From contig NZ_MLGE02000014.1 of the NCBI RefSeq assembly GCF_001792775.2, positions 1-64,000 on the forward strand: 64,000 nt of DNA, written 5' to 3'. Shown piece after piece: positions 43,093 through 54,048 of this stretch. This DNA comes from Staphylococcus pseudintermedius. GTDB lineage: Bacteria; Bacillota; Bacilli; Staphylococcales; Staphylococcaceae. The position numbers and the translations under genes were made by a program. How positions within the stretch are numbered: position 1 is the first letter of the stretch; every line of letters begins with the position of its first letter. Below the pieces are notes generated by a model. That model saw nothing but the letters and a program-made list of their open reading frames with translations, was not told the origin of the DNA and searched no databases.

Positions 43093-44348
43093 AAGCTACT
43101 CTCACGTTGATACGCTTCTGATGATGTTAATATCACTTGTACGTCATGACCTTGTTCAAATCCACGTGTACCTCCTGGTAAAACAATCATGGCATTACTA
43201 TGCGCAATGGACACAACTGCACCTGACTTGTTGAAACCTGATGGACGTACTGTCGCTTCACGTCCTGTGAGTACTACATTGGCACGAATAAAACGTGTAA
43301 ATGGATTCGCCTTTTTAAAGTCTTCCATCAACGTCGCACGCACCATACTTGGATAACATTTTTCAGCATGCATCATGTGGTACATTGCTGGTTTAACAAA
43401 TAATTCAAAGCCAGAATAACAAGCTGAAGGATTTCCCGACAAGCCGAATAAATATTTGCCTTCTGATACTGCGACAGTCGTTACACTACCTGGTCTCATC
43501 GCAACTTTATTAAATAACACATCAGCGTTTAATGCCTTATAAATATCTGGTAAATAATCAAAATCTCCTACCGACACACCACCTGTTGTTATGACAATAT
43601 CGTGTTCATCAAATGCTTTTTTGACGACAGCTAAACTACTGTCAAAGTCATCTTGTTGAATTTTATATAGTTCAGCTTCAATACGTTCTTTACGCAATAA
43701 TGCATCAATCATCGGTCCGTTTGAATTACGAATTTTACCTGGTTCTAACGGAGCATCGATATCAACGAGTTCGCTACCCGTCGCAATGATGGCTACTGTC
43801 GGTTTTTGAAATACAGGAACGTCAACATAACCAAAAGTGGCCAGAACTGCAACAACGCCCGCATTAATCCGTTGACCTTTCGTTAAAACAACATCACCCG
43901 TCGCAGTTTCTTCACCTTTTATTGACACATTTTCGAGTGACTCAAACGGCTTACGAATCGTAAAACCTTCTGCAGTTTCCACCGTTTGTTCGAGCATGAT
44001 AACGGCATCTGCACCTTGTGGCATTTCAGCACCTGTCATGATACGTACGGCTTGTCCTGCTTCAAGTTGCTTCGTCGACACACTACCTGCACCGATATGG
44101 TCAATTACTTTAAATTGGATACGGTTGTCACTCGAAGCACCGACAGTATCGACACTTCTCACCGCAAAGCCATCGTAAGGGGATTTATCAAAACGCGGAA
44201 TATCATATGTGGCAACGATATCTTCGGCGAGTATGTAACCTTCACTTTCATAGATGTTCACTGTCGTCGTTTTCATCTCGATATTTTGTTTCATAACACG
44301 TTGTATCGCTTCCGACACGGGGATAGGATGTCTTTTTTCTACTGGCAT
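43089..44348 (-). CDS. moeA: Molybdopterin molybdenumtransferase MoeA
   Basis: Inserts molybdate into adenylylated molybdopterin. 419 residues: PRFDKSPYDGFAVR, the MTGAEMPQGADAVIMLE segment and the MPT-binding TTGGVSVGDFDY. First gene of the minus-strand Moco operon; TAGGAG precedes ATG 44348. Divergent from moaC. Confidence 0.96.
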   Translation of the reverse strand: MPVEKRHPIPVSEAIQRVMKQNIEMKTTTVNIYESEGYILAEDIVATYDIPRFDKSPYDGFAVRSVDTVGASSDNRIQFKVIDHIGAGSVSTKQLEAGQAVRIMTGAEMPQGADAVIMLEQTVETAEGFTIRKPFESLENVSIKGEETATGDVVLTKGQRINAGVVAVLATFGYVDVPVFQKPTVAIIATGSELVDIDAPLEPGKIRNSNGPMIDALLRKERIEAELYKIQQDDFDSSLAVVKKAFDEHDIVITTGGVSVGDFDYLPDIYKALNADVLFNKVAMRPGSVTTVAVSEGKYLFGLSGNPSACYSGFELFVKPAMYHMMHAEKCYPSMVRATLMEDFKKANPFTRFIRANVVLTGREATVRPSGFNKSGAVVSIAHSNAMIVLPGGTRGFEQGHDVQVILTSSEAYQRESSL

Positions 44349-44418
44349 GATGAACCACTCCTAACAAAATGAAAAATTCATGCTATACTATCCTTGCATT
44401 CAAGTAAGGAGGAATAAC

Positions 44419-44904
44419 ATGTCTGAATTTACACACCTTAATGCACAAGGTCATGCAAAAATGGTAGATGTTTCTGACAAACAAGTCACGAAACGTACAG
44501 CCATCGCACGTTCAAGCATTCAAGTTAATACCACGATTTATGAACAAATTACGCAAAATACTAACAAAAAAGGAAATGTTTTAAATACCGCACAAATCGC
44601 AGGGATTATGGCAGCTAAAAATACGTCGTCTATTATTCCAATGTGCCATCCGTTAGCACTGACAGGGATTGATGTCGATTTTGATTGGGACACTTCTGAA
44701 AAGCAATACATTTTGCACATTACAACGACAGTGTCTACAAACGGCAAAACCGGTGTGGAAATGGAAGCCTTAACTGCCGCTTCTGTCACTGCGTTAACCA
44801 TTTATGATATGTGTAAAGCCGTTGATAAGGGAATGGTCATCGGTGAAACTTACCTGGTTCAAAAAACGGGCGGTAAATCCGACTTCAATCGCACATCCGA
44901 CTAA
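44419..44904 (+). CDS. moaC: Cyclic pyranopterin monophosphate synthase MoaC
   Basis: Second step of Moco synthesis. 161 residues from ATG 44419 (AAGGAGG). Conserved [11 protein letters not shown] and [19 protein letters not shown]. Transcribed away from moeA; TATACT at about 44385 may be its -10. Confidence 0.96.
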   Translation: MSEFTHLNAQGHAKMVDVSDKQVTKRTAIARSSIQVNTTIYEQITQNTNKKGNVLNTAQIAGIMAAKNTSSIIPMCHPLALTGIDVDFDWDTSEKQYILHITTTVSTNGKTGVEMEALTAASVTALTIYDMCKAVDKGMVIGETYLVQKTGGKSDFNRTSD

Positions 44905-45163
44905 ATCGCATCCATCTGTAAACGGACGGGACATCATTACTTTTGCAACTTTACTATGCTAAATGAAAAGTGCTATATGGAATGAAAAATCAAATACGAT
45001 ATGATTAGGCTGAAATTTTTGTCGTTTTTTCTTTTCAAAAGTTTGCCCTAATTGATTTACAGTCTTTGATATTCAATTGCTAAAATGGGCGAGATTCTTG
45101 ACGGAATACGTATCTATAGTGGCATTTGTAGCATTCAAAATAGTTGTCAATAAGGGCATGCCT

Positions 45164-45664
45164 TTATTTATTCATTTCATAAACTAAATGTGTGAGTTCT
45201 GGTAATATGAGTCGATTCAGCGCTAATTTTACAGCACCTGTTGATCCTGGCAAGCAAAAGATTAACGTTCGTTTCGCTGTACCTGCAACAGCTCGAGATA
45301 ACAAGGCACGTGTCCCGACATCTTCTGTAAAGCTTAAATAACGAAACAACTCACCAAATCCTTCAATTTCCTTATCTAATAAAGGTGTGACTGCTTCAAT
45401 CGTCACATCTCTCGGTGCAATTCCTGTTCCGCCAGTCGTCACAATGACATCGACATCTCCCTTAAGCCATTGTTGCACTGTTGACTGAATGGCAGTCAGT
45501 TCATCTTTAACAATCATATAATGTTGAATTTCCACTTCAAAATCTGCCGTTTGTAATAATGTTTGAACGCTTTGACCGCCTTTATCTGTCTCAGTCGTTC
45601 GTGTATCGGAAACGGTCAATACTGCACAACGGATAGGTCGCTCTAGTTTAACGTTCGTATGCAT
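45164..45664 (-). CDS. moaB: Molybdopterin adenylyltransferase MoaB/MogA family
   Basis: 166 residues; adenylylates molybdopterin before molybdenum insertion. VLTVSDTRT and the MPT-binding [14 protein letters not shown]. 15 nt after moeB. The 259-nt gap on its 3' side, to the convergent moaC, shows no gene or clear terminator. Confidence 0.93.
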   Translation of the reverse strand: MHTNVKLERPIRCAVLTVSDTRTTETDKGGQSVQTLLQTADFEVEIQHYMIVKDELTAIQSTVQQWLKGDVDVIVTTGGTGIAPRDVTIEAVTPLLDKEIEGFGELFRYLSFTEDVGTRALLSRAVAGTAKRTLIFCLPGSTGAVKLALNRLILPELTHLVYEMNK

Positions 45665-45679
45665 GGAATCACTCCTTCA

Positions 45680-46687
45680 TTAGCCGAATAATTTATGTAT
45701 CATCACTTGTGCTGCGTCAATATCTTTTAAACCGTGAATGAGCAGACGACCATCTTGAAAAGCGACAATACGTGAATTTTCAAATTTAAATTGTAATAAA
45801 TAGCCGTTGGACTTGTAGGGCATCTCTCGCGCATCTAAAAATGACTTTAATCGTTCAAACGTCAGTTCTGGATGATGATATTGTATCGTATCGCGACCAC
45901 ATAAAGCGGCATAAGTAGACGTTCGTGCATTTAAATACGGATAGCTCGGTTGATGACCACACGTTGGGCAAGCTTCACGCTGCAACCGTCGCATGCCAAA
46001 CGCAAAATGTGCCCCCTCCCATATATCGCCATAAGTTAATTTAGGTTCAAATGGAGTCTCGGTTAAAATTTTAAAGGCGTCTCTCAACTGAAAACTTGTC
46101 GTCATCGTGACAGCTGGTTGAATGACCCCTACCGTATCACAAGTGAGGTTGAGAGAGGGTATTTGTGGAACTAAACATTGAAAACAAGGCGTTTGTCCAG
46201 GAATAAATGGTGCTGAAACATAGGTACTTTGTACGACGCCGCCATAAATCCAAGGCACCCGATAATAATACGCTGCGTCATTGATGAGCATGCGTGTTTC
46301 AAAATTGTCTGTCGCATCCAAAATTAAATCAACTGTCGGCACATGTGTTTCTAAAAAATCACGATCCACATGTGCAATGTAAGCCTCAATGTGTACATCA
46401 CGACGTATCGCTTGGAGCATGTCTTTTGCGGCCATCACTTTCGGTACACTTTCATCCGCATCACGTTCCGTAAATAACGTCTGCCGTTGTAAATTAGAAT
46501 GCTCGATATAGTCACGATCCACAATGATGAGCTTCCCGATTCCTGCGCGCACTAATCCTTCCGCAAGATGTGTGCCTAATGCGCCCATACCTATAATGAG
46601 TATAGCTTTCGCATTGATTTTCTGTTGACCCCCCGGCCCTATTCCTTTGTATAAAACTTGCCTAGAATATCGTTCTTCACCCATCAT
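45680..46687 (-). CDS. moeB: ThiF-family adenylyltransferase, molybdopterin-synthase activating MoeB
   Basis: Activates the C-terminus of MoaD. About 335 residues; three ATGs in a row at 46690/46687/46684 follow GGAGAGG, and I chose the middle one by spacing. A frame open 28 codons further has no ribosome-binding site. GMGALGTHLAEGLVRAGIG nucleotide motif, DATDNFETR, zinc pairs CFQC and CPTC. The C-terminal ~85 residues after the second CxxC are short for a rhodanese domain. ThiF-like roles in other sulfur transfers are possible, but context favours MoeB. Confidence 0.9.
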   Translation of the reverse strand: MMGEERYSRQVLYKGIGPGGQQKINAKAILIIGMGALGTHLAEGLVRAGIGKLIIVDRDYIEHSNLQRQTLFTERDADESVPKVMAAKDMLQAIRRDVHIEAYIAHVDRDFLETHVPTVDLILDATDNFETRMLINDAAYYYRVPWIYGGVVQSTYVSAPFIPGQTPCFQCLVPQIPSLNLTCDTVGVIQPAVTMTTSFQLRDAFKILTETPFEPKLTYGDIWEGAHFAFGMRRLQREACPTCGHQPSYPYLNARTSTYAALCGRDTIQYHHPELTFERLKSFLDAREMPYKSNGYLLQFKFENSRIVAFQDGRLLIHGLKDIDAAQVMIHKLFG

Positions 46688-46817
46688 CATAATCCTCTCC
46701 ACAATACTATTTTCAATTATACGGATTTTTCGAAAGGGACTCAACGGATTGAAACGGCTGATTCCCCTATTCATCGCAAGGTAAAACGATGAAACCGTAA
46801 GTGCTGATTCCCTATAT

Positions 46818-46868
46818 ATTAAAGCAGCGAACCAAAGTAGTTACAAGCATGCCTTTGATCCGCTTTTA
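46818..46868 (-). terminator. Probable terminator of modABC
   Basis: Minus strand: AAAAGCGGATCAAAG pairs with CTTTGGTTCGCTGCTTT; weak T-run. It lies about 110 nt beyond the modC stop. Confidence 0.5.
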
Positions 46869-46975
46869 AAATGATTTTTATTTTCTACTATGTTGATGTC
46901 TTATCTGAACAACTGAGCCTCGCAGTTCCTAAATCTACCACATTTTCACATGTACGACGTTGACATCAGGGGGTC

Positions 46976-47581
46976 TCATTCTATCACAATGACTTCATCA
47001 GCTAATGTGTCTGCCTCCCATTTCGAATGTGTCACAAAAATGATTGGAATATGCCACTCATCAAAAACCTGCTTCACCAAGTCCATGCTTTCTTTGCGCG
47101 TCCCTTCATCCAAACTTGAAAATGGCTCGTCTAATAATAATATTTCTGGGCGCATACTTAATGCTCTTGCTAGTGCGACACGTTGCTTTTCCCCACCCGA
47201 ACAACGCTCTGGATAAACATGCTTCAAATGTTCGATATTCAAATGTTTCATCAAATTTGCAATATGTGTGTTCAAACGTATCATAAAGGTAATGTTGTCC
47301 AACACGGTCATATGCGGAAACAATTGATAGTCTTGAAACAAATAACCGATATGACGTTCGCGAATAGGAACGTGTCGTTGTTGCTCCGTATCAGTCAATA
47401 CACGTCCATTAATTTCAATTTTGCCATAATCTGGATTACAAATACCTGCAATGACGTTCAATAAAGTCGTTTTCCCAATCCCTGACACACCTTGAATAGC
47501 ATAAATTTTGGGTTGATTACTTTGAATTTGAAGACCGATGTGACGTTCGTTAATGGTCATATTGATTTGAAGGTTTAACAA
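46976..47581 (-). CDS. modC: Molybdate ABC transporter ATPase ModC
   Basis: 201 residues; Walker A GVSGIGKTT, signature CSGGEKQR, Walker B ILLLDEPFSSLD. Shorter than E. coli ModC (about 350) because the C-terminal molybdate-binding TOBE domain is missing, which seems usual in staphylococci. ModB stop and ModC start are adjacent (47582/47581). Confidence 0.92.
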   Translation of the reverse strand: MLNLQINMTINERHIGLQIQSNQPKIYAIQGVSGIGKTTLLNVIAGICNPDYGKIEINGRVLTDTEQQRHVPIRERHIGYLFQDYQLFPHMTVLDNITFMIRLNTHIANLMKHLNIEHLKHVYPERCSGGEKQRVALARALSMRPEILLLDEPFSSLDEGTRKESMDLVKQVFDEWHIPIIFVTHSKWEADTLADEVIVIE

Positions 47582-48262
47582 TTAATCCACCTCACGATAA
47601 CGCTCTTGATTCATCATATTCATTGTTCCTATGATACTAATTGCAAAAGACACTAAAACGAGTACCCATAGCCATGCTTGATGTTCTCTACCCTGTTGAA
47701 CTAGAAAGTATATTTCTAACGGCAACGTATTGGTTTTACCAGGAATGTATCCCGCAATCATGAGGGTCGCCCCAAATTCACCAATCGCACGTGCAAAGGC
47801 AAGCATCGTTCCTGAAATGATGGCACGTTTCGACAAAGGTAACGTGATTTTGAAAAATATTTTTCGTTCAGAAGCCCCCATCGTTCGAGCAGTATTCAGC
47901 ATACGCGGGTTGATATTGCGAAAACCTTGGACCGTATGTTGATACATGAGCGGGAAACTGACGATGACTGAGGCCACAACAGCTCCAACCCATGTGAACA
48001 CGACTTTAATCCCTAAAATGTCAGTGAGGAGATGCCCCACAGGATGGTCCACCGAAAAAAACATGAGTAGTAAAAAGCCTAATACGGTCGGTGGTAAGAC
48101 GATAGGTAGCAGTATAATACTTTCAATCAGATGTGTCCATTTCGATTTTCTATAATACATGATACGTGCGAGTGTTATTCCAAGGATAAATACGATAACT
48201 GTACTCACGAAAGCCACTCTAATGGATATCAAAAAAGGCGTTAAGTCAGGCATAACAATCAC
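47582..48262 (-). CDS. modB: Molybdate ABC transporter permease ModB
   Basis: 226 residues with five to six hydrophobic spans and the EAA-type coupling loop (MGASERKIFFKITLPLS) that docks on ModC. Abuts both modA and modC without gaps. Confidence 0.93.
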   Translation of the reverse strand: MIVMPDLTPFLISIRVAFVSTVIVFILGITLARIMYYRKSKWTHLIESIILLPIVLPPTVLGFLLLMFFSVDHPVGHLLTDILGIKVVFTWVGAVVASVIVSFPLMYQHTVQGFRNINPRMLNTARTMGASERKIFFKITLPLSKRAIISGTMLAFARAIGEFGATLMIAGYIPGKTNTLPLEIYFLVQQGREHQAWLWVLVLVSFAISIIGTMNMMNQERYREVD

Positions 48263-49036
48263 CTATTTTTCAAAATGATAATCTTTTAAAATACGTTGTG
48301 CAGTGTTACTTTTCATAAAATCATACCAAGCATTTGCCGCTTCAGTATCAGTCACAGTACCCATGCGATAAACAATCGGTGACTTTAATGGCGCGTCCAA
48401 AACTTTTTCTACGCCATCATGTGGTGTTTTACCGACGTATAAATCTGTTTGATAGACAAAACCGAGCTGTGTATTTCCTTTATTGACATAGTTTAACACT
48501 TCACGCACGTCTTTCGCATACACGATATGATTTTCAACTGATGACCACTTGTTTTGATCTTCTAAATAGGTTTTCGCATATTTCCCTGCTGGCACGGATT
48601 TTACCTCACCGATTGCTAGCTGATCGTTATCTCCCAGTTGATCAATGCTTTGAATGTCACTGCCTTTGCGACGGATTAATACCAATTTGTTATGTGCGTA
48701 ATCATATGTATGTCGCACTTTCCCTTTTTCTTTTAACATATCGACGTCTTTCGTATTCGCTGACATGAACACGTCCACAGGCGCCCCTTTGTCAATTTGT
48801 TCACGTAATGCACCAGAACCACCATAATTAAATGACACACTAATGTTGGGATGTGCTTTGTGGAACTCTTTTTCTAATACTTTCGTTACATCTGTTAAAC
48901 TTGCTGCCGCAGAAATGACCAATGGTTGTTCGGATGTCGATTTTTTATCATCCGACTGCGTACCTTTTTGCCCACACGCAGATAAAATGACAGCGAAAAG
49001 CCCGATAACCATTAACAAGCCAACCCACCTTTTCAT
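48263..49036 (-). CDS. modA: Molybdate-binding lipoprotein ModA
   Basis: 257 residues from ATG 49036 (GGAGG 8 nt upstream; a GTG 3 codons earlier overlaps that site). Lipoprotein signal with lipobox LSAC. AAASLTDV and YGGSGALREQI are the oxyanion-binding motifs of the family; PVDVFMSANTKD follows. Captures molybdate or tungstate at the membrane surface. Confidence 0.94.
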   Translation of the reverse strand: MKRWVGLLMVIGLFAVILSACGQKGTQSDDKKSTSEQPLVISAAASLTDVTKVLEKEFHKAHPNISVSFNYGGSGALREQIDKGAPVDVFMSANTKDVDMLKEKGKVRHTYDYAHNKLVLIRRKGSDIQSIDQLGDNDQLAIGEVKSVPAGKYAKTYLEDQNKWSSVENHIVYAKDVREVLNYVNKGNTQLGFVYQTDLYVGKTPHDGVEKVLDAPLKSPIVYRMGTVTDTEAANAWYDFMKSNTAQRILKDYHFEK

Positions 49037-49068
49037 ATGTCGCACCTCCTCAATTGCTTTTTTACGTT

Positions 49069-49112
49069 AAAAATACGCTCGAAATCAGTATATCAAATTT
49101 CGAACGTATTTT
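49069..49112. promoter_or_regulatory. Inverted repeat in the galT-modA gap (operator or terminator)
   Basis: The arms AAATACGCTCGAAAT and ATTTCGAACGTATTT, one mismatch apart, flank an 11-base centre containing TATACT on the minus strand. The hairpin could terminate galT, but it is AT-rich with a short T-run. Alternatively it is a large operator overlapping the modA -10. Both readings are inference. Confidence 0.55.
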
Positions 49113-49126
49113 GAGTCGATTCCTAT

Positions 49127-50626
49127 TTAGTTTTTAACATTTAACGTTGCAATAAAACGTTGAAAGGCAACTTGACCCGCTTCATCTCTTTTAAAGACCC
49201 CTGCATCTTGAAGGACGCGTTCAAATTTATAACCGACTTCTTGACGCACAATCGCTTCTGCATCATCCGTACCAAAGTCATACTCTTCTTTCATGTCTTG
49301 TGCCCATGCAGTATGCACACCAAGGTCTACCGTTTCATCGCCATTTAAAAATGCAATCACATTTTGCAATTCATTTTTTAAACGTCCCGGTAAAATCGCT
49401 GTTCCCATCACTTCGATTAAACCAATGTTCTCTTTTTTAATATGTTGAACATCTTGGTGCGGATGGAATAGACCGTCCGGAAACTCTTCTGTACGCTGAT
49501 TATCACGTAACACGATATCCATTTCGTATCGGCCATCACGGAATCTCGCAATCGGTGTCACCGTATGATGACGTTCTCCTGAATCACTATACGCTTTCAC
49601 TTGCACACTCGCATCACTGTAACTCTCCCATTGATGACGTATCCATTCGCTTGCCTCAATTAACTGTTCCGTATCTGTCGCCATTAAACGAATGACACTC
49701 ATCGGCCATTTGACGATACCAGCGTGTACAGTTGGAAAGTCCTTTAATTCAAAGGCGCGTTCGATTGGTGCCAGTGCCATTGGAAAAGTATGGCGTCCTG
49801 CTTGATAATGGTTGTGCGATAAGATCGAACCACCAACAACAGGAATATCTGCATTCGATCCAATCGTATAGTGTGGAAATTGCTTTACGAAATCAAGCAA
49901 GTTTTCAAATGTTGCTTGATTGATTAACATCGGTGTATGTTCACGAGATAACAAAATGCTATGCTCATTAAAATACAGATACGGAGAATATTGAAACCCC
50001 CATGCTTCACCATTAATTTGCATTTGCACAATACGATGATTCGAACGTGCCGCAGAAGTCATCGTGCCATAGTAGCCTTCATTTTCCATACAAATCGCAC
50101 ACTTTGGATAAAAGGACTCAGGTGCATTTTTCTCTCGCTCAATTTGTTTTGCATCTTTTTCAGGTTTTGATAAATTGATCGTAATCTCAAAATCACCATA
50201 CGCTGTCGGCACGTGATAAACGATATTTTTCGCAATCGCTTCTTCTTTAATGTAATGATTCAGATGGCTCAGTTGATAAAAATAATCTGTCGCTGCTTTT
50301 GGCGAAAGTTGATAACGCTTATAAAATTCACGATTTACTGTCGAAGGTTTCGGCGTGATTAAATCCATCAAAGTCGCTTCTAACTGTTCACGCGCTGACA
50401 AAATATCTTCAAACGCTCCTCGCTCAATTGCATCTTCAATGAGTAAATTCACGATTTCAATCGGCGCTTGCGGTTGAATGTCATGTTCAGTGTCTAAAAG
50501 TGCAATATCGTTTGCCTTTAAACGTGACAAAATTTGGTTGACGACATAAATACGGTCCCCCGCTTCATAGTCACCATACGCAATAATAGCATCTGCAAAT
50601 TGATACACATGTGCTGCGTTTGCCAT
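49127..50626 (-). CDS. galT: UDP-glucose--hexose-1-phosphate uridylyltransferase
   Basis: Exchanges UMP between UDP-glucose and galactose-1-phosphate. 499 residues, the length of the Gram-positive (type 2) GalT family, with the active-site SHNHYQAGRH. Last gene of galK-galE-galT, 12 nt after galE. ATG 50626 with GGAGG. Confidence 0.95.
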   Translation of the reverse strand: MANAAHVYQFADAIIAYGDYEAGDRIYVVNQILSRLKANDIALLDTEHDIQPQAPIEIVNLLIEDAIERGAFEDILSAREQLEATLMDLITPKPSTVNREFYKRYQLSPKAATDYFYQLSHLNHYIKEEAIAKNIVYHVPTAYGDFEITINLSKPEKDAKQIEREKNAPESFYPKCAICMENEGYYGTMTSAARSNHRIVQMQINGEAWGFQYSPYLYFNEHSILLSREHTPMLINQATFENLLDFVKQFPHYTIGSNADIPVVGGSILSHNHYQAGRHTFPMALAPIERAFELKDFPTVHAGIVKWPMSVIRLMATDTEQLIEASEWIRHQWESYSDASVQVKAYSDSGERHHTVTPIARFRDGRYEMDIVLRDNQRTEEFPDGLFHPHQDVQHIKKENIGLIEVMGTAILPGRLKNELQNVIAFLNGDETVDLGVHTAWAQDMKEEYDFGTDDAEAIVRQEVGYKFERVLQDAGVFKRDEAGQVAFQRFIATLNVKN

Positions 50627-50638
50627 AATGAACCTCCT

Positions 50639-51631
50639 TTAGACATTTTCGTAGCCATTCGGGTGTTTTTGGTGCCATTCCCAAGCAGTACGGATAATTT
50701 CATGAATATCATCATGTTGTGGTTGCCACTTCAATAACGCTTTCGCTTTATCACTTGAAGCGACTAATTTACTTGGATCACCCGCACGTCTTGGTGCAAC
50801 AACTGCCGGAATGTCTCGACCCGTCACTTCGCGTGCAGCATTTAAAATTTCTTTGACTGAGTATCCGTGATTTGTCCCTAAATTGAACGCACCACTTTCA
50901 CCACCCGCTTTTAAATAATCGTACGCCAAAATATGTGCTGAAATTAAATCTGTAACATGTAAATAGTCTCGAATTGGCGTTCCGTCTGGTGTATCGTAAT
51001 CATCACCAAACATTTTCAATTCATCACGTTGACCTAATGCGACTTGAAGGACAACAGGAATGAGGTGGGTTTCTGGATGATGATCTTCACCAATCGCACC
51101 GTTTTCTTTAGCCCCTGCAACATTAAAGTAACGTAACGCAGCGTAGTTCACACCATACGCTTCATGACACCACCGCATCATTTTTTCCATCACAAGTTTA
51201 CTTTCACCGTAAGGACTCGTTGGTAATTTATGTGACGTTTCAACAATAGGAACTGCTTCAGGTTCCCCGTAAACTGCAGCTGTTGAACTAAAAATAATAT
51301 GTTGAACATCATGTTCTCGCATCACTTCAAGTAACACTTGCAATCCATAAACATTGTTGTTGAAATATTCAAGTGGATATTCTACTGATTCACCGACTAA
51401 CGAATAGGCACAGAAATGGAACACGCCCTCAATGTCCTCTTTTTCGAAAACGTCATTTAAAAATTCGCGATTACGGACGTCCCCTTCATAAAAACGCGCA
51501 TCTGCATGAACCGCTTCACGATGTCCTTTGACTAAATTATCAACGACAACGACATCATAACCGACTTCAACTAATTGATCGACACAGTGGCTTCCGATAT
51601 AACCCGCACCACCTAATACAAGCATAGACAT
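50639..51631 (-). CDS. galE: UDP-glucose 4-epimerase
   Basis: 330 residues, extended SDR: NAD motif GGAGYIGSH (7-15), SSTAAVYG, catalytic YGESK. Regenerates UDP-glucose from UDP-galactose. 15 nt after galK. Confidence 0.96.
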   Translation of the reverse strand: MSMLVLGGAGYIGSHCVDQLVEVGYDVVVVDNLVKGHREAVHADARFYEGDVRNREFLNDVFEKEDIEGVFHFCAYSLVGESVEYPLEYFNNNVYGLQVLLEVMREHDVQHIIFSSTAAVYGEPEAVPIVETSHKLPTSPYGESKLVMEKMMRWCHEAYGVNYAALRYFNVAGAKENGAIGEDHHPETHLIPVVLQVALGQRDELKMFGDDYDTPDGTPIRDYLHVTDLISAHILAYDYLKAGGESGAFNLGTNHGYSVKEILNAAREVTGRDIPAVVAPRRAGDPSKLVASSDKAKALLKWQPQHDDIHEIIRTAWEWHQKHPNGYENV

Positions 51632-51646
51632 ACTCCATACACTCCT

Positions 51647-52813
51647 TTATTTTTCCTCTAAAGTACGTACACCGTTTGCGATATCCACATGATAGAACGA
51701 CGGTGCATACCCTACCGTTTCCGTATATGCTTTAGTCACCTTTGCTTCGAGGTCAGCAATTTTATCTTTGTGTACTAGCGCAATCGCACATCCTGCAAAG
51801 CCTGCACCTGTCATACGTGCCCCTAACACACCGTCGACTTGTTGTGCCGCTTCTGCTAATGTATCTAACTCTAATCCTGTCACTTCATAATCATCTTTTA
51901 GTGACGCATGAGACGCATTTAACAATTGACCAAACGCTTCGAAATCATGTGCTTGTAATACTTCGTACGCTTTTTTTGTACGTTCATTTTCTGAAATGGC
52001 ATGTTTCGCGCGGCGTCGAAGCACATCATCATCAATTTTGTCTCCATATTTTTCAAATTGTGCTACTGAAATCTCACCTAGTGATTGCACATCAAGATAA
52101 TTTTGTAATTGAGCTAATGCACGCTCACATTCACTTCGACGTTCGTTATATTTCGACTCTGCAAGTTCTCGGCGTTTGTTTGTATTCATAATCGAGATTT
52201 TGTAATCACCAAACTCTGTCGGTACGTAGTGATACTCTAACGTATTCGTATCTAACAAAATCGCATGGTCCTTTTTACCAAATCCGACAATAAATTGATC
52301 CATAATCCCTGAATTCACACCGATAAATTCATTTTCGACACGTTGTCCCATTTTCACGAGTTCAAGGCGCTCCATTTCAATACCGAATAAAGTCGTCACA
52401 AGGTGTCCTGTTAATAACTCGATAGACGCAGATGATGATAAACTTGCGCCATTCGGGATGTTACCTTCAACAACGATGTCAAAGCCACGGTTAATCTCCG
52501 GAAATTGCTCAACTAAATAACGAATCATTCCTTTTGGATAGTTCGCCCACTGATGTTCAGCATTGTAATCTAAATGGTCTAGATCGAACGCCATCACACC
52601 TGCCGATTCAAAATTCACTGAGTAAAGTTGAATCTTACGGTCGTCACGTAAACGCCCAACACCATATGTTCCTAATTCGATTGCTGCTGGAAATACAAAG
52701 CCACCATTGTAATCTGTATGTTCGCCAATTAAATTGATACGCCCTGGTGCAAAAGCTGACAATGTTGGTTCTCCGTTAAAAATATTTTTAAATGTTTGAG
52801 TTAGGTTTTGCAT
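51647..52813 (-). CDS. galK: Galactokinase
   Basis: 388 residues, GHMP kinase: GRINLIGEHTDYNGG galactokinase signature, the ATP loop PNGASLSSSASIE, and GARMTGAGFAGC near the C-terminus. First gene of the cluster; the start lies 42 nt after galR, in a gap that holds an operator-like inverted repeat. Confidence 0.96.
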   Translation of the reverse strand: MQNLTQTFKNIFNGEPTLSAFAPGRINLIGEHTDYNGGFVFPAAIELGTYGVGRLRDDRKIQLYSVNFESAGVMAFDLDHLDYNAEHQWANYPKGMIRYLVEQFPEINRGFDIVVEGNIPNGASLSSSASIELLTGHLVTTLFGIEMERLELVKMGQRVENEFIGVNSGIMDQFIVGFGKKDHAILLDTNTLEYHYVPTEFGDYKISIMNTNKRRELAESKYNERRSECERALAQLQNYLDVQSLGEISVAQFEKYGDKIDDDVLRRRAKHAISENERTKKAYEVLQAHDFEAFGQLLNASHASLKDDYEVTGLELDTLAEAAQQVDGVLGARMTGAGFAGCAIALVHKDKIADLEAKVTKAYTETVGYAPSFYHVDIANGVRTLEEK

Positions 52814-52836
52814 ATCTCACACCCCAAAGTCTTTAT

Positions 52837-53890
<1,054 letters not shown>

Positions 53891-53910
53891 TCAACCTACT
53901 CTCTTCATTT

Positions 53911-53948
53911 GTTTACTACAGTTTACTTCTTTTGTTTTTTCTTTTCAA
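53911..53948 (-). promoter_or_regulatory. galR promoter with operator-like repeats
   Basis: Minus strand: TTGAAA (53943-53948), 17-nt spacer, TAAACT (53920-53925). AGTAAAC occurs twice, 10 bases apart, on top of the -10, which suggests autoregulation. Confidence 0.55.
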
Positions 53949-54048
53949 CTCTCTTCATATTTCAAATTCTGTTAATATCATTTCAGAAAGTTTAAAATTG
54001 AAATATACATAAAAGCATTTGTACGTTTTTTGAAAGGAGGTTGTACCA

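Noticed and set aside
45680..46774. Longer N-terminus for MoeB starting at 46774
   Set aside because: The extra residues are not family-like and no ribosome-binding site precedes them; GGAGAGG lies before the ATGs at 46690-46684.
51742..52191. 149-codon plus-strand frame opposite galK
   Set aside because: Antisense shadow of a clear galactokinase; no ribosome-binding site.
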